64,000 nt of DNA. Origin: Leptodontidium sp. MPI-SDFR-AT-0119 (Eukaryota > Ascomycota > Leotiomycetes > Helotiales > Leptodontidiaceae). Positions 1-10,841 of this stretch are shown piece by piece. The stretch spans positions 496,001 through 560,000 of the forward strand of contig JAHLEZ010000029.1 of assembly GCA_020726505.1 (NCBI GenBank), read 5' to 3'. The translations under genes and the position numbers were made by a program. Position 1 is the first letter of the stretch. Each line of letters opens with the position of its first letter. The notes under the pieces were generated by a model, which was not told the origin of the DNA, searched no databases, and was given only the letters and a program-made list of their open reading frames with translations.

Positions 1-1306
1 ATTTGCCGTTCAATATTTTATCGAGGGTGACGGGAACAAGCTTGCAACTTGCGGCGCAGATTCGCGAAGCCTGGGGAGGGATTATTAGGAGGGCTGGCAC
101 TTGATTTAAGTCATATTCCATATTTCCGTAGACAACCCAGAAATAAAACGAATTCGCTACCCCTGAACTGCTGCTGAAAATATGGCGACCACACAAGAGC
201 CGCATTTACGCTCAGCGCATAATATGGTGGTGTGAGGATCATTTCTTCATGGGCCTGCCATTGGCTCAATTCAGCCACATATGGGGGTCAGCTTGCCCAG
301 GCTGTTTGAGGCAACCCCAACGGGATGAAGAAGGCAATCGAACAAACCAAAGGGTGTCCCAGGAAAATATTGACATAATAAAGATCCCAAAAAGCAATTC
401 CCATGACATGTTGGTGGGGTTCTGCATCGTGAGCCAGGCCGAACTGGTGTTCAATACTACGCCACAGCGCATACACCTGTGGTGAACGCTCTATCCGGAG
501 TAGATCAACACTGGCATATAGCAATGCAGAAGGGCAAAGGTTGTCCTGGTGGAGATGGTTGGCGAGGATCTGTGGACCGTACCTCACTCATCCTTTGTTG
601 TCCCGCTTCCATTGTATAATATCCGGGCCAAAGACTTCGGAGCACATCTCAGCCCTTGAGCAAGGTGGGATGTTCAAACCTGCTGACAGTCCCGCTCACC
701 GGGCTGCTCAGGGCGTGGGCGGGGCCAATAAGTGCCATTCAGGTTTCAGCTGCTTGTCACGCAGAGTGACAGAGGCCGCGAGGTGGTTGCCGCCGAAGGC
801 TGCAGGGAATCGACGCACGCTGGAAGCCTCGATTGCCTCCACGAATACTGCTGAATGACCGTTGTTGTTTATCATCGGGGCATTGCTCATACTTATGTCT
901 GAATCACTATGATCTGGAGGCCTGGCCAACAGCGAGGCTCTTTAATCTGCCTCGCTCTTCCAGCTCTCACCGAGCCTTGCGGGCCCGTCGACGAGGCTCG
1001 CATTGACTTGTTCAGCATTGGTGGCGGTGGCTGAATGCATCCACGCATCCCAACTGGTCGCAGCAATTAACGAGGCGCGCTCTCCTGACACACCAAATAT
1101 TTGTCGTAACGCCACATATTATGTGCCGGCCGCAATCCCCAGGTTGTTCCCAGCCGCAGTCATGATGAACAATGCAAGGCTCGACGCAGACCCAAACTCA
1201 CACCGAGACTCTTGATCAGTAGAGTAGACTATATATCTCCACTGCACACGATTGAGGCAAGCACTCAACAGACCAGACAAGTCGTATTCTTCTTTCATCA
1301 CGCATC
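1..1306. other. no firm gene; coding-like relic on minus strand
   Basis: No complete gene could be supported here. The minus strand between about 929 and 290 reads like decayed coding sequence: a methionine-led stretch (929-708) of ordinary composition, then after a gap with stops a second stretch (587-288) containing SPQVYALWRSIEHQFG and rich in aromatic residues. No recognisable domain was seen and the two parts are not joined by an obvious intron. It could be an old gene fragment or chance. The plus strand shows nothing convincing before the gene at 1307. Confidence 0.2.
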
Positions 1307-2380
1307 ATGGGACCCAATTATTATCGTCGCCAAACCGTACCGAAGTCAGCTCAGGGGCCGAAGATCGGATTCAGCTCATATGTGGACATCGCCGTAAACA
1401 TAATCTCGCGAGACACAGATCTCGAGACTCTGAAGGACATGAGTACCAAGCATTGCGCTACAGTGTGGAAGACTGGCCAGGACCATATGCATGATGTACA
1501 ATCGCCGGATGTGCTGAGGTCGGAATGGACGGCACAAATTCAACGATGGCAAGAAACATACCACAATGGAGGGACTCCAGTCAAACATCTTGCATCAGTC
1601 ACCGAATTACAGCTTGGTGCTCTGTTCTTGCAGCATCCCGAACCTGCTCTGTCACTATGGACGGTCATGCAGGCATTCTATGCACTTGATCGTCTCGTGT
1701 GTTGTAAATCGGCGACGGAACTGGAGAAAGTGTCAAAATGGGAGTCGATGTCAATAGCTGCTTATCTGGAGGCAAACGCCGTCGAGAAGACCTGGAGAAC
1801 TTCTCTGCCAGCTCTACGCAAGGAGATACGAGAGAATACAAAATCACCACGAAATGATTTCCCATTTGGAGCGTCGAATGGTCACGGCCCCGAGCCAACA
1901 ACATCCAGGGCAAAGAAGGAAGCATTACAACGCACCGATGGAATAGCTGCCGGTATTGCCAAGTTGGAGGATGCGCAGGTGCAAATGAGGAAGACCTGGG
2001 AATCCCAGTTAGGAGAGATTCAAATCATGGACAGCATGCTTGACATGATCAGCAAGGCCTCAGAAGTCAGGTTTTCTATGATTAGAAAGACTGATACTGG
2101 GCATGATGAGGAGGAGACTGACTTATTGCCGGAGGCAGAGGAAATCAGAAGTCTCAAGAGAAGGGACTCATTCAAAATTGTGAAGCGTGAGCGTAAGTCT
2201 GAACCTCTAAGCCGTGTCCTCTTCTATTCTGACATTTCTATAGTGGAGGGCGCTTGGAGATCTACAGAGCGAGGAGATGCGAGTCCAATTGCGATTGTGA
2301 TATTACTGATTCTGCTTGCGTGTTTACACAAATTGAGGAAGAGCTTAATTGCGGGATCTGAAATAAGTTATGATGGCTGA
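1307..2380 (+). CDS. hypothetical protein with C-terminal membrane anchor
   Basis: An uninterrupted 357-codon frame of ordinary fungal codon use in a region with little competing coding signal. I do not recognise the family. The N-terminal two thirds is polar and probably helical. Residues around 325-345 form a strongly hydrophobic stretch (IAIVILLILLACL) followed by basic residues, so the protein is probably tail-anchored in a membrane. A candidate 51-nt intron with a GTAAGT donor (2193) and TTTCTATAG acceptor (2243) lies near the end. It keeps frame whether spliced or not, so both a 357-aa and a 340-aa product are possible. The neighbours are an AT-rich decayed region and no clear partner gene, so context gives no functional hint. 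Confidence 0.5.
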   Translation: MGPNYYRRQTVPKSAQGPKIGFSSYVDIAVNIISRDTDLETLKDMSTKHCATVWKTGQDHMHDVQSPDVLRSEWTAQIQRWQETYHNGGTPVKHLASVTELQLGALFLQHPEPALSLWTVMQAFYALDRLVCCKSATELEKVSKWESMSIAAYLEANAVEKTWRTSLPALRKEIRENTKSPRNDFPFGASNGHGPEPTTSRAKKEALQRTDGIAAGIAKLEDAQVQMRKTWESQLGEIQIMDSMLDMISKASEVRFSMIRKTDTGHDEEETDLLPEAEEIRSLKRRDSFKIVKRERKSEPLSRVLFYSDISIVEGAWRSTERGDASPIAIVILLILLACLHKLRKSLIAGSEISYDG

Positions 2381-5052
2381 ATGAAATTATTATCTGGAAT
2401 TTAAGCAATTTACGATTTGTGATTGAAGGATGGATTATGCCAGGAATGTTGAGGAAGTGGAGTCGTGAAAGTCGGGCGGCACTTTATTAGAGAGGCGAAG
2501 CCGATTATCAAGGAATTGAAATGAAGAGAAATGAGAGCAAGAAAATATGAGTAGTACAATAGTGGGGTGGAAAAGAATAATATATAAATATTTATTTCAC
2601 GAAAATCCACTTAAGTAAAGAAGTGAATGAATAATCTACTTGTTATGTGAGAGCGGTTTTCTAATGGAAAACACGCGTACGTGCCTCGACTTAGTCCGTC
2701 TCACCTTGGTACTTCCTCGAATTTCGTTAAGAAACATTTTAGTGAGAAATACAGTTTATTTTCTTACTTTTTTTTAGCTTTATACTTTATACTTTAATAA
2801 TATTCCTTCGCGTATTATATAATAACGCAATTAGTTAAAGTAATAACGGAAGCCTAATAGTATTTACTCGCGTATTACATAATAACTCTTTTGTTAATTA
2901 ATTAAGGTAATAGCGAGAGCCTCGTCTTAGTTATATACGTATTATACAATAACGCTTTTATTAATCAGTTAAAGTAGTAATTATAACGGTTGAGAGCGCT
3001 TAGAGCCTTATTTTTGGTATACTAGTTAATCGAGCTTTATTAAGATTAATTAGTTTTGTAACGCTTTTTTATACACATAAAGTTCTTTTTTTCTTACTTT
3101 TATTTTATTTTATTCCTAAACACAATGTAACGGTTAGCGAGCTGCTGTTCTCGAGGGGCATTAACCGCTATTTCAGAGAGTTTACTAACTAGTTCTCGGC
3201 TAACTACATGCCCTCTGCTTTACAGACCACGCACCGCTCTACTCCTGGCACGGCGCAACTATTGGCTGCCTAAACGATAGCGAGTTTTTGTTATCTTGTG
3301 CTATTTGTTTGAATAAGAACTCGAAATCGAAACCCCCCCGTTTTCTGCTAGTCATAAAGAAGCCAAAAGAGGCTCCCTCTGGGCCCACCGATTCTGAAGA
3401 TGGACTTAAAGGCTATATGTGTCCTCGTTCTTCGCTCCTTTTATTTTAATTTCTTTGCATCTATCCTGCACTCGCTTACCTGCTTGCCCTTCATCTCATT
3501 TACTTACTTACCCTTCATCTTACTCTCTATTTTTATTTACCTTACCTCCTCTCTTGTTAATAGAGCTCTCGTGGCGTCGGCTATCTCTTCTTTTTTATTA
3601 TTGTAATATAATTTGTAATTATCTTTATATTTAAATTTATTATTTTTAAGCCTTCTTAAATGTGACGCTTGCCCTAGAAAGACGGCAGTCACGTGTAACT
3701 GACGCCTCACATATCAACACAAGAGATATATGACGATACCTAGCATCAACTTAGAATCTACAACTACAGAGGAAAGAAGGTAAGGAAAGAATAAGTCTAT
3801 ATACAAGAGGTTGGTATGCCTAGCACCATGGTAATCTCGGTACGTCCCGATCAGGCAGTACTAAGTGGAGCCGGTGGAAATGAGGCTCTGGACAGCGACA
3901 GTCGTCACATTAAATTTTATACAAATTATACGCCAGCCTTAACATAAGAAATCCAGTCGAGATCTCAACGATAAAGATGACCTGCCCATCGACGACGAGT
4001 TTGATAGCACGAGACGCGGATAGCCTTTTCGATAGCAGCAATAACGAGGCAGATACGGCAAGCGATACCGGTTTAGAGAGTCCTCTAGGTTAATAATAAT
4101 ACTAACGACGGGAATAATCGACTAGACTAGGAAAGCTTGGCCGATACTTCTTTGCTTTTAAGTATTGCACCTTTATTAGAAAGGATCTAATCTAGTGCTT
4201 TTAAGAAGTCTTGGTCGACTTTCTCTACGGCTTCTTATGCTAGGTTTGCGACTAACGACGAGGGAAGGGGGGACGGCCCTGGGTAGCTACTCCCCCAATA
4301 TGTTTATTGAAGGTTTGCGCCATGGAGGCTGACCTGGAGTGCGATGTCAGCATCTGAGTGGTGCACTGTACGCATATCTAAGAATAAAGTAATGAGAATT
4401 CCAGATTCATATGATGCAGTGCGAGCCTTATGACGGACGGGACCTGTTCCCTCTCTTTTATGCATCTTAGTGCATGAATTCCCGTAATATGAGCAGCTGA
4501 TAATCTTGCAGTAAGGAGTTTTCAGAACTCACCGCATTTAGAGGCTGCTGTATCCGGCCTCAAGAAGAGACTAAGGATGGTAATGGATACCACCTTCTAC
4601 TCTGCCCTTGGGCGGACAGTTATAGGTGCGCTGCGCTACCATTCCATGCGAAGCACATAAAAGAGCAGGCTCCTCTCTCCTAACATTACTTACGAACCAG
4701 TAAAAGCTGTAATAAAAGAGGTATCAAAGCTCTAATGTCATACCAAGTGTCGAGATAGCACAGGAGAGAGTCCCATAAGTCAGATGACTGGGTAGATTGA
4801 TAATGTTAGTATTGAGAGGCTCTAGAGTGTTGAGGTTAGGGGAAATAGGCGCCGAAGATGCCTATAAATATACAGGCAACCCACCACTTCAGTATAGCAA
4901 GTCAATTGAATCCCTTCACTGAATGTGTAACCTGTAGCAACACCTTACTTCGGGCGGTGTGCCGGCGATAGCGTGCGTGTTAATCTTACTTTTCCGGAAG
5001 CATATACCTTTAAGTTAAGCTACTGTGAGTAATTAAAACCAGCGTTTTCGGG
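2381..5052. other. AT-rich decayed intergenic DNA
   Basis: No gene is supported. From about 2640 to 3660 the DNA is very AT-rich, poor in CpA/TpG and rich in TpA, as expected after RIP. A solo LTR sits at 3661-3909. From 3910 to 5050 the composition is more balanced, but all frames are short and broken; a short coding-like string follows ATG near 3977 (start MTCPSTTSL) without a recognisable domain. It is probably transposon debris. Confidence 0.5.
3661..3909. repeat. solo LTR with 5-bp target duplication
   Basis: The segment begins TGTGACG and ends CGTCACA, a perfect 7-bp terminal inverted repeat with the TG...CA ends of LTRs. It is flanked on both sides by TTAAA (3656-3660 and 3910-3914), a 5-bp target site duplication. 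The length is 249 bp and there is no adjoining internal domain, so this is best read as a solo LTR left by recombination between two LTRs. The family is not identified. Confidence 0.75.
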
Positions 5053-5310
5053 CTAGTAAGACCAAAAGGAGCTATAATCGAGACAACACTCTCGTCTCTC
5101 GTTCCTCAAGAACCAAAAAACGCAATGCTCGGCTCGCCTGACCAACAACGATGCCCATCGTGCTAATACCACCAAAGCAGTGGGGGTTAAACATCTCCAG
5201 CGGCTTGAAAGCTTCAATATGTCTTCCCTATAACGCTCACTGATGCTCCCAAATCCTCGGACAGATGCGTCTATCAAGGCCGTTGTGTTCCCTGTACATC
5301 CACTGTTCAC
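5053..5310 (-). pseudogene. truncated duplicate of regulator C-terminus
   Basis: This 85-codon minus-strand frame contains ALVVLARWASLLVRRAEHC, almost the same as ALVVLAHWAALLVRRAEHC near the C-terminus of the neighbouring regulator (5307-6953). The DNA around 5130-5155 is nearly identical to 5420-5445. The frame starts next to the stop of the full gene and lacks the N-terminal zinc-finger part. It looks like a partial tandem duplicate or a remnant of a second paralogue that lost its 5' portion. A spliced extension of the upstream gene is less likely, because the matching block occurs twice. Confidence 0.55.
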
Positions 5311-6953
5311 ACCATCAAACTTTCAAGCATGCTATGGACAGCGGTCTCGAGTGCAGGAATTCGTTCAGCAACTTGTAGCAGTGTTCTATTTGTCAATCCC
5401 CTGAGGAACCAGAGACCGCAATGCTCGGCTCGCCTGACCAGCAAAGCTGCCCAATGTGCTAATACTACCAGGGCAGGTGCGTTGTAGCACGTAAGCATGG
5501 TGTTGAAGTGACCGGGTATCTTGATCAACCATGTTGCCATGCCCAACCAGGCCGTTCCCACGTCCTCGGATGAAAAACTGATATTGCAGCATTTTATCAA
5601 GGCGGCTATGGCTGACATCGTTGCAAGGAAGTCCGGTCCATTCTGGGGCTTCGTGAATCCATCAGCCATTCGAGACGGCAGGTCACCAAGGAGGTCGAGC
5701 ACAGCTCTTAATGTGGAGGACGCATTATTGCCGGATGATGGATCGCCTAACCTTTCAAAGTCTGGTAGGCTTCTTGTTTCCAAGATCCGCTTCGCCTGCG
5801 CGAACATTTCACCCCCCTCATCATCATCAACTCGGGTGGCATTCGAGTATATTGTAAAGCTAGGGACGAGGAAGCTTCGAATGGTCGTGATGAAAGACTG
5901 CAGTCCAAAGGGGCCCACTGATTCCATAACTGTCCTATGATTGAGAGTGGATTCAGCCAATGACCAGTAGGCACAGCGTAGCTGGGACAGCAATTGCCTG
6001 CCTGCCTCTTTCGCCTCCTCCACGACCTCGATATCTGACACATTTAACCCACTTATGGTAGTCTGGCCCCAGGCTGCGGAGAATCTTGAGAAGAACTGCA
6101 CCGAGCGCTCATAGTGGGCTCTCTTCGTCAGTGTATGATCGACAAGTGCGGCCATATGGCACGCGGAGATGGCCATCAGACCACACATCAGCTGTCGCGT
6201 CCGTAGAGCTTGGAGAACAACATCTGTCTGCCAGTACAGTGTCGCGGGTCGTGGGTGCTCGGTAACAGGAAGCGTAAGGCTCGTTGAGGTAATGAAATGG
6301 TGAAGATATGTCAGCGTTTGCAGGTCGAAGTCGACTAGAGAAGGCTCAAGAGCGATTCCCGAGAAAGGATGCACACTTTCTGTTGGAATTAATGGTGGCA
6401 TTTGTGCGGATGGGCCCGGGTTGCGGGCGTGAAGTCCATGGTCATCCCTTTTCGGCTCCTCATGTTCTGGCTCCTTATTTCCTGGTTCTTTGTGTCCATG
6501 TGCACCATGTGTTTCAGGAGAGGTGACTTCGAAATACCTGAGTTTGGTCCCTCGAAAGAATGTCTGAAGCGTCACCGGACAAGCAAAAGCAGAGAAATCG
6601 GGAAGAGGCTGGTTAATACCATGGACCTCGCTCCAATGGCGTCGCATGCGCTTGGTACTAGCACAGAGAGTTCCACAGCCACCTGCCGCACAGCGGTAGC
6701 CAGGGACAATAGAAAGAGCGTTGATGGGCGGAGATGTCGGAGTGGGCAGTGGCACCAGATGGGGTTCAAGAAGGTCCAGTTGAGCGATGGAGGCTAGCAG
6801 ACCCTCCCTCTCACCGCGGTAAATCTTGTGCCGGAGCAAATGGCTTCCCAAAGCGCTTTTTTGAATTGCGTACTGGCATTCTCGACAGATGAGTACGCGA
6901 TACCTCGCGTCGTACTCAAGCAGCTCAGGTAAGCCGAGTCGTCTAGTCGACAT
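5307..6953 (-). CDS. OrsD-like zinc-finger / fungal transcription factor
   Basis: A single-exon 548-aa protein. Residues 10-55 match the C2H2-like DUF3505 family named after the orsellinic-acid cluster protein OrsD: a CREC pair, then HLLRHKIYRGER. A second Cys/His cluster follows at about 88-112 (CAAGGCGTLCAS ... RMRRHWSEVH). A Gly/Glu/His-rich linker is near residues 150-185. From about 210 to the end the sequence has the helical repeat style of the fungal transcription factor middle-homology region (for example TLYWQTDVVLQALRTRQLMC), as in regulators without a classical Zn2Cys6 finger. It probably acts in the nucleus as a DNA-binding regulator. It is transcribed away from the reductase gene at 7616, which it may control. 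A broken copy of its C-terminal region lies just downstream. Confidence 0.7.
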   Translation of the reverse strand: MSTRRLGLPELLEYDARYRVLICRECQYAIQKSALGSHLLRHKIYRGEREGLLASIAQLDLLEPHLVPLPTPTSPPINALSIVPGYRCAAGGCGTLCASTKRMRRHWSEVHGINQPLPDFSAFACPVTLQTFFRGTKLRYFEVTSPETHGAHGHKEPGNKEPEHEEPKRDDHGLHARNPGPSAQMPPLIPTESVHPFSGIALEPSLVDFDLQTLTYLHHFITSTSLTLPVTEHPRPATLYWQTDVVLQALRTRQLMCGLMAISACHMAALVDHTLTKRAHYERSVQFFSRFSAAWGQTTISGLNVSDIEVVEEAKEAGRQLLSQLRCAYWSLAESTLNHRTVMESVGPFGLQSFITTIRSFLVPSFTIYSNATRVDDDEGGEMFAQAKRILETRSLPDFERLGDPSSGNNASSTLRAVLDLLGDLPSRMADGFTKPQNGPDFLATMSAIAALIKCCNISFSSEDVGTAWLGMATWLIKIPGHFNTMLTCYNAPALVVLAHWAALLVRRAEHCGLWFLRGLTNRTLLQVAERIPALETAVHSMLESLMV

Positions 6954-7615
6954 TATACTTCAAACTTCCTGGCTGGGATGATCACACCATTGGTATGCTA
7001 TCAACGCTGGAAAGTTGTATCCACGGTAAGGTGGCAAGAAAGCGAGTTTTCCAATTAATCTTGTGTCGAGGTTGTTGTCGTGGGAATTGGGAACTCGACC
7101 ACCCCTTCTACCTCAAGGTGTCGTAGCGGCATTTGGGACTGAGCGACTCTGCCGCGTGGAGCCGATCTCGGTAACCGGAGCGGTGAAGCACTGGGTGACA
7201 AAAATGACGACGCACGGGCCAAATTACATAAAAGTCATAGCGTGATTGGCCCGCTCCATCACAGAACCGTATATGCGATTCCTCGCTTCCCACCAGAACA
7301 CGACATGGAGTTCCAGGCTGTCCGAAGTTGTCTCATCTTCAACTCGCGCTACTTGGCATGGCGAATTTGAAATTCAATCGATCATTTGAAATCAAACCGT
7401 TGCTGAGTTCGGCTTCAACAACCGGTGCACCTATCAGGCAGGTATCGACATATATATAGCTTCGTGCCATTCGCCATTCCCATCAAACAGGTAGTAGTAA
7501 CTCATTCTTACACGTCCATTGCTCTCTTCCCTCTATTGATACTGTCAACTACAACCCAAACTTTTTCGTTTCTCAAATCCCCTCGAGACTTCACAACTAT
7601 CCCGAAGGAGAAAAA
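6954..7615. promoter_or_regulatory. divergent intergenic promoter region
   Basis: This 662-bp region separates the regulator (minus) from the reductase gene (plus). A TATATATA run at 7451-7458 lies about 160 bp before the reductase ATG. The 7480-7615 stretch is pyrimidine-rich with CAACTACAACC-type sequence, as expected of a fungal 5' leader. The ATG at 7616 is preceded by AGAAAAA, a favourable A-rich context. No operator site could be assigned. Confidence 0.4.
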
Positions 7616-8887
7616 ATGTCAGCTCCAAAGAACCAAGCTGCTTGGCTTGTCAACGCTGGTGAGCCTCTCCTAGTTAGCGATGCTCCATTGCCCACGCCCG
7701 GTCCCGGAGAGATGGTGGTGAAGAACGGAGCAGTTGCCATCAATCCGATCGATTGTCACATGCAAGACATTGGAATCTTCGTTCAGCAATGGCCTACCAT
7801 CTTGGGCGCCGATATCGCCGGCGAGGTGTATGCCGTAGGACCAGATGTGCAGAACTTCAAGAAAGGGGATCGGGTCATCGGGTGAGTTGGTTGAGTTGGT
7901 TGAGATTCATTCTACTTCTCCAGCAGCCAAGCGTCACGACCAGTGCTAACTGCTTCCCCCTCCGTAGACATACGATCAATATGATCACCGGTCGCCCTGA
8001 GGATGGTGCTTATGCTCAGTACGTGGTCGTCCCAGTCAACCAAGCGGCCATTCTCCCAGATGAGATCTCGTACACCAACGGTGTCGTGGTGCCATTTGCG
8101 CTGGTGACGGCTGTTCACGCACTTTCCAACAAGGTGCCCAGTGCTGCCATGCCCGGCGTTTTGACCCCAGCTCTCGGCTTGCCATTCCCCTCCCTTGAAC
8201 CCTCCCCGATCGGAAAGACTCTGGTCGTGTACGGTGGCTCATCTTCTGTTGGTGCCATGACCATTCAGTTGGCCAAAGCGGCCGGTATCTATGTGAGCTT
8301 CGTCTCCTCGGAACATTCCCCTTTCATAATCCAGAAGCAATCTGGGTCGTCCAAGAATGCCAACCCCTCCTCAGACACTTGATTCTGCTCCCTGATGCGA
8401 CGGAGAAGTGTGCTGACTCTGGGCGTAACAGGTTATTGCTATCGCTGGTGCGCACAACGCCGACCTCTGCAGACGCTGCGGGGCAGACGAAGTCTTCGAC
8501 CACAAAGACCCAGCGGTGGTCGAGAGGGTCTTGGCAGCCATTGCCAAGTCTGGAAACGAGCTCGCCGGCATCGTCGACCCCATTTCGAGCGCTGGCAGCT
8601 ACGCTCATGATATCGCCATCCTCGCTAAGCAGGGCGGAGGCCAAATCGCGGGCTCACATCCTCCACCGGTTGAAGTGCCGGCGGCTGTGAAGGCTGGGAT
8701 GTTCTATGCTGTCAGTGATATTGCGGCGCCAGTGTGGAAGGACTATGTGACACCTGCGTTGAAGGCTGGAAAGCTGCAATGCCTTCCGCCGCCAACTGTC
8801 GTTGGCAAGGGGTTGGAATTCGTCCAGGAGGGGCTGAAGAAGTCTAATGCCGGTGTTAGCGGAACCAAGGTGGTGATTGAACTGTAG
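7616..8887 (+). CDS. zinc-independent medium-chain reductase (quinone/enoyl reductase-like)
   Basis: Three exons, join(7616..7881,7968..8292,8432..8887), give 348 aa. Intron 1 starts GTGAGT and has a GCTAAC branch point; intron 2 starts GTGAGC and has a TGCTGAC branch point. Exon 1 encodes the GroES-like domain (PGPGEMVVKNGAVAINPIDC; GADIAGEV). Exon 2 holds the start of the Rossmann domain (VVYGGSSSVGAMTIQLAK), and exon 3 the rest, ending in KVVIEL. The structural-zinc cysteine cluster of true alcohol dehydrogenases is absent, so it is a QOR/CipB/trans-enoyl-reductase-type NADPH enzyme that reduces activated double bonds. Full length for the family. It lies 6 kb outside the main catabolic block; whether it belongs to it is unknown. 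Its neighbour is the divergent regulator. Confidence 0.85.
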
Positions 8888-9023
8888 AGAATTGACGGGC
8901 CTTGGCAGCAGCATGCTAGCATACTTATCGCTCTGAACATGGTGTTATCGTCTTGGTAGTAGCTTATCATGGGCAGAATTCTGACGAGGAGGGAAAAAAG
9001 AAACTTTATCCTCTTCTCCTCGA

Positions 9024-9528
9024 CTACTGCGTTAACAGTAGAAACTCAACACCAGCCCCAAAGAGATTAAAATTCCCGCCAGGCGGGTCAGTCCCGTCAA
9101 ACTTCACAGTAATTGCAACAACCAAGCCCCACATGACACCAGGAGAGTTTCCCACCTTCCATATCCCCAGATCTATGGCCCGAAACATATTCAAGTTCGG
9201 AGACTCCATGAGTGTTTCCTCTCCGTCGAACAACTGAACATCGGTAATCTTCGCAGTGCTGCTGTTACTCGAGAAACGAACGATCACTTGGTCGACATTT
9301 AACCGTTTGCTGTCGACGAGGACAGGTGTTGGGATCGGCACGAATAGGATGAAGGATCCGACTGTGTCTTGCGTTAAATTTAGGATGGGATCCAAAACCA
9401 TCGCGGGTGAGAGCGCCTAGAGGGAAGTGTGCAACGGCGGCTATGCCGGAGGTCCAGGAGGCATATTTGACGAATTTCGCCGTAGCAAAGAGAAGGAGGT
9501 ATTGAGGGAAATGCCTGGAATCGTTCAA
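9024..9528 (-). pseudogene. DUF6623-like gene, frameshifted
   Basis: Two overlapping minus-strand frames together resemble the DUF6623 family. The upstream frame (9528 to about 9405) carries KYASWTSGIAAVAHFP, matching the family's N-terminal ASWTHG-type start. The downstream frame (9401-9024) carries FVPIPTPVLVDSKRLNVDQV, then a SPGVMWGLVVAITVKF stretch and ends FGAGVEFLLLTQ. Continuity needs a one-base shift near 9400-9415, which is too small for an intron, so the gene is broken or a base is missing from the assembly. The family is of unknown function with a beta-rich fold. It lies convergent with the reductase gene and shows no RIP-type stops. Confidence 0.45.
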
Positions 9529-10418
9529 CCGATAATGACCCCGACGTGACAGTTTATGGGATGCAGGGGTTCTGCAAGCAAGAAATAGAGTTGGGAGGAG
9601 ATTTTATCGCAGAACCATATTAAGTCGGAAGATGGAAAAAATGCCCTGAAACGAGGAACGAGAGGAAGGGACAACCACCTCGCGCGCGAGGACAGGGGCC
9701 CGAAATGCGGAGATTCGCACTAAGAATCTCTTCGCCAAGCCTCGTGTTGATTGGCGGCATGAGGAGCCTCGCGGATTGGCTGCTGTGACGTCCAAATTGG
9801 GGTTAGCATCGTGCATTTCCACGTGATCACGTACGTGATATTCGTCCGTCGATCGCCAAGCCTCAATTCTCGCAGCATTATCCTCCCATAATAGAACTAA
9901 AGGTAATACCTTCCCTCCACATTACAAAGACTAACAAAGACTGACAAACCAAACCTAAACCGATGGGGTGATATTTGGCCGATTAAAACCCCTTCCACAA
10001 GCAGTGCCAAACCTAGCTCAAATAAGAGTCTCCATATTAAGTCTGCAGAGCTCACGTGATAGAAGGACCCAGAAACGCGTCCAGGTGGCTGATTAGACCC
10101 AAGAGGTGTTGCTGGGCCCCGAAGAATTCCTCGCATTCATCTCAAATCCACCAGATAACTCTAGCCCCATCGCCTACTCTAGAGCAAGTCTCAAACGAGG
10201 TACACTATTTTCCAAACTGTTAGAATGAGACTCTCTCTAGTTCTCTGCCTTCTCCTGTATATAAAGGGGCTCCGCCCCCCTCTCACATCATTTATTCAAT
10301 GCATGCTCATTCAATCCTTTTAACAACATCCAGTACTTGAGACTACTATCTATAGTATTCTTAATAGTTTAAGAGTATAGACTATAGATATAAGTTATAG
10401 GAAACATAACTCCCTTTA
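9529..10418. other. intergenic, repeat-like, no gene seen
   Basis: No supported gene. The stretch 10215-10330 resembles an LTR or promoter fragment (TGTTAGAATGAGAC, then a TATATAAA-like box and a C-rich block). An imperfect inverted repeat follows at 10345-10395, where ATCTATAGTATTCTTAA is answered by TTAAGAGTATAGACTATAGAT, so a hairpin is possible. The end of this stretch, 10414-10418, is the left target duplication of the next LTR. Confidence 0.35.
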
Positions 10419-10720
10419 TGTTACGGCTGACAAGAGGTTGATACGGCGAGTTGACTCTAGCTTTGTATTTGGGCCTCTAGCTACGCTCAGAATCGAGAAG
10501 AAAAGACAAGGAGGAAAGGAGAGCTCTCCGTAAGGGAGGGCTCGAGTATATATACATGAAGGACCCTCCTAATGGGGCCTAGCGTATTCGAGTGCCATTC
10601 ACGTCAACATGTCGCAGGCTCGCCACCTAGTCTTCCCTATTGGGCTTAGCGCCGTCGCATAGCCAGCGATGCTACGAACCCGTGTTGGATAGAATACGAG
10701 GCGCATCGTAGGTCGTAACA
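10419..10720. repeat. solo LTR with 5-bp target duplication CTTTA
   Basis: The 302-bp segment begins TGTTACG and ends CGTAACA, a perfect 7-bp inverted repeat with TG...CA ends. It is flanked by CTTTA on both sides (10414-10418 and 10721-10725). No internal retrotransposon region adjoins it, so it is a solo LTR. A strongly RIP-mutated relative occurs split between 50564-50578 and 62654-62958. The family is probably Ty1/copia or Ty3/gypsy; the sequence alone does not decide. Confidence 0.8.
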
Positions 10721-10841
10721 CTTTATAGTTATATATATGTATATATATATATAAGGGTTTAGGAGTATTAGTAAGATTTAAAAGGAGAATATATTAAAGT
10801 CTTTAGGCTACTAAAGATATTGACTCCTATTAAAATATAGT

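Noticed and set aside
5521..6797. Several plus-strand frames of 70-140 codons
   Set aside because: They lie antisense within the regulator coding sequence, lack family likeness and lose out to the 548-codon minus-strand frame.
8371..8690. Overlapping frames on both strands across the second intron and third exon of the reductase gene
   Set aside because: They are shadows of the real exon; splice signals and family continuity support the annotated three-exon model.
10218..10330. Possible further LTR beginning TGTTAGAATGAGAC
   Set aside because: No matching end or target duplication could be found, so it was not annotated as an LTR.
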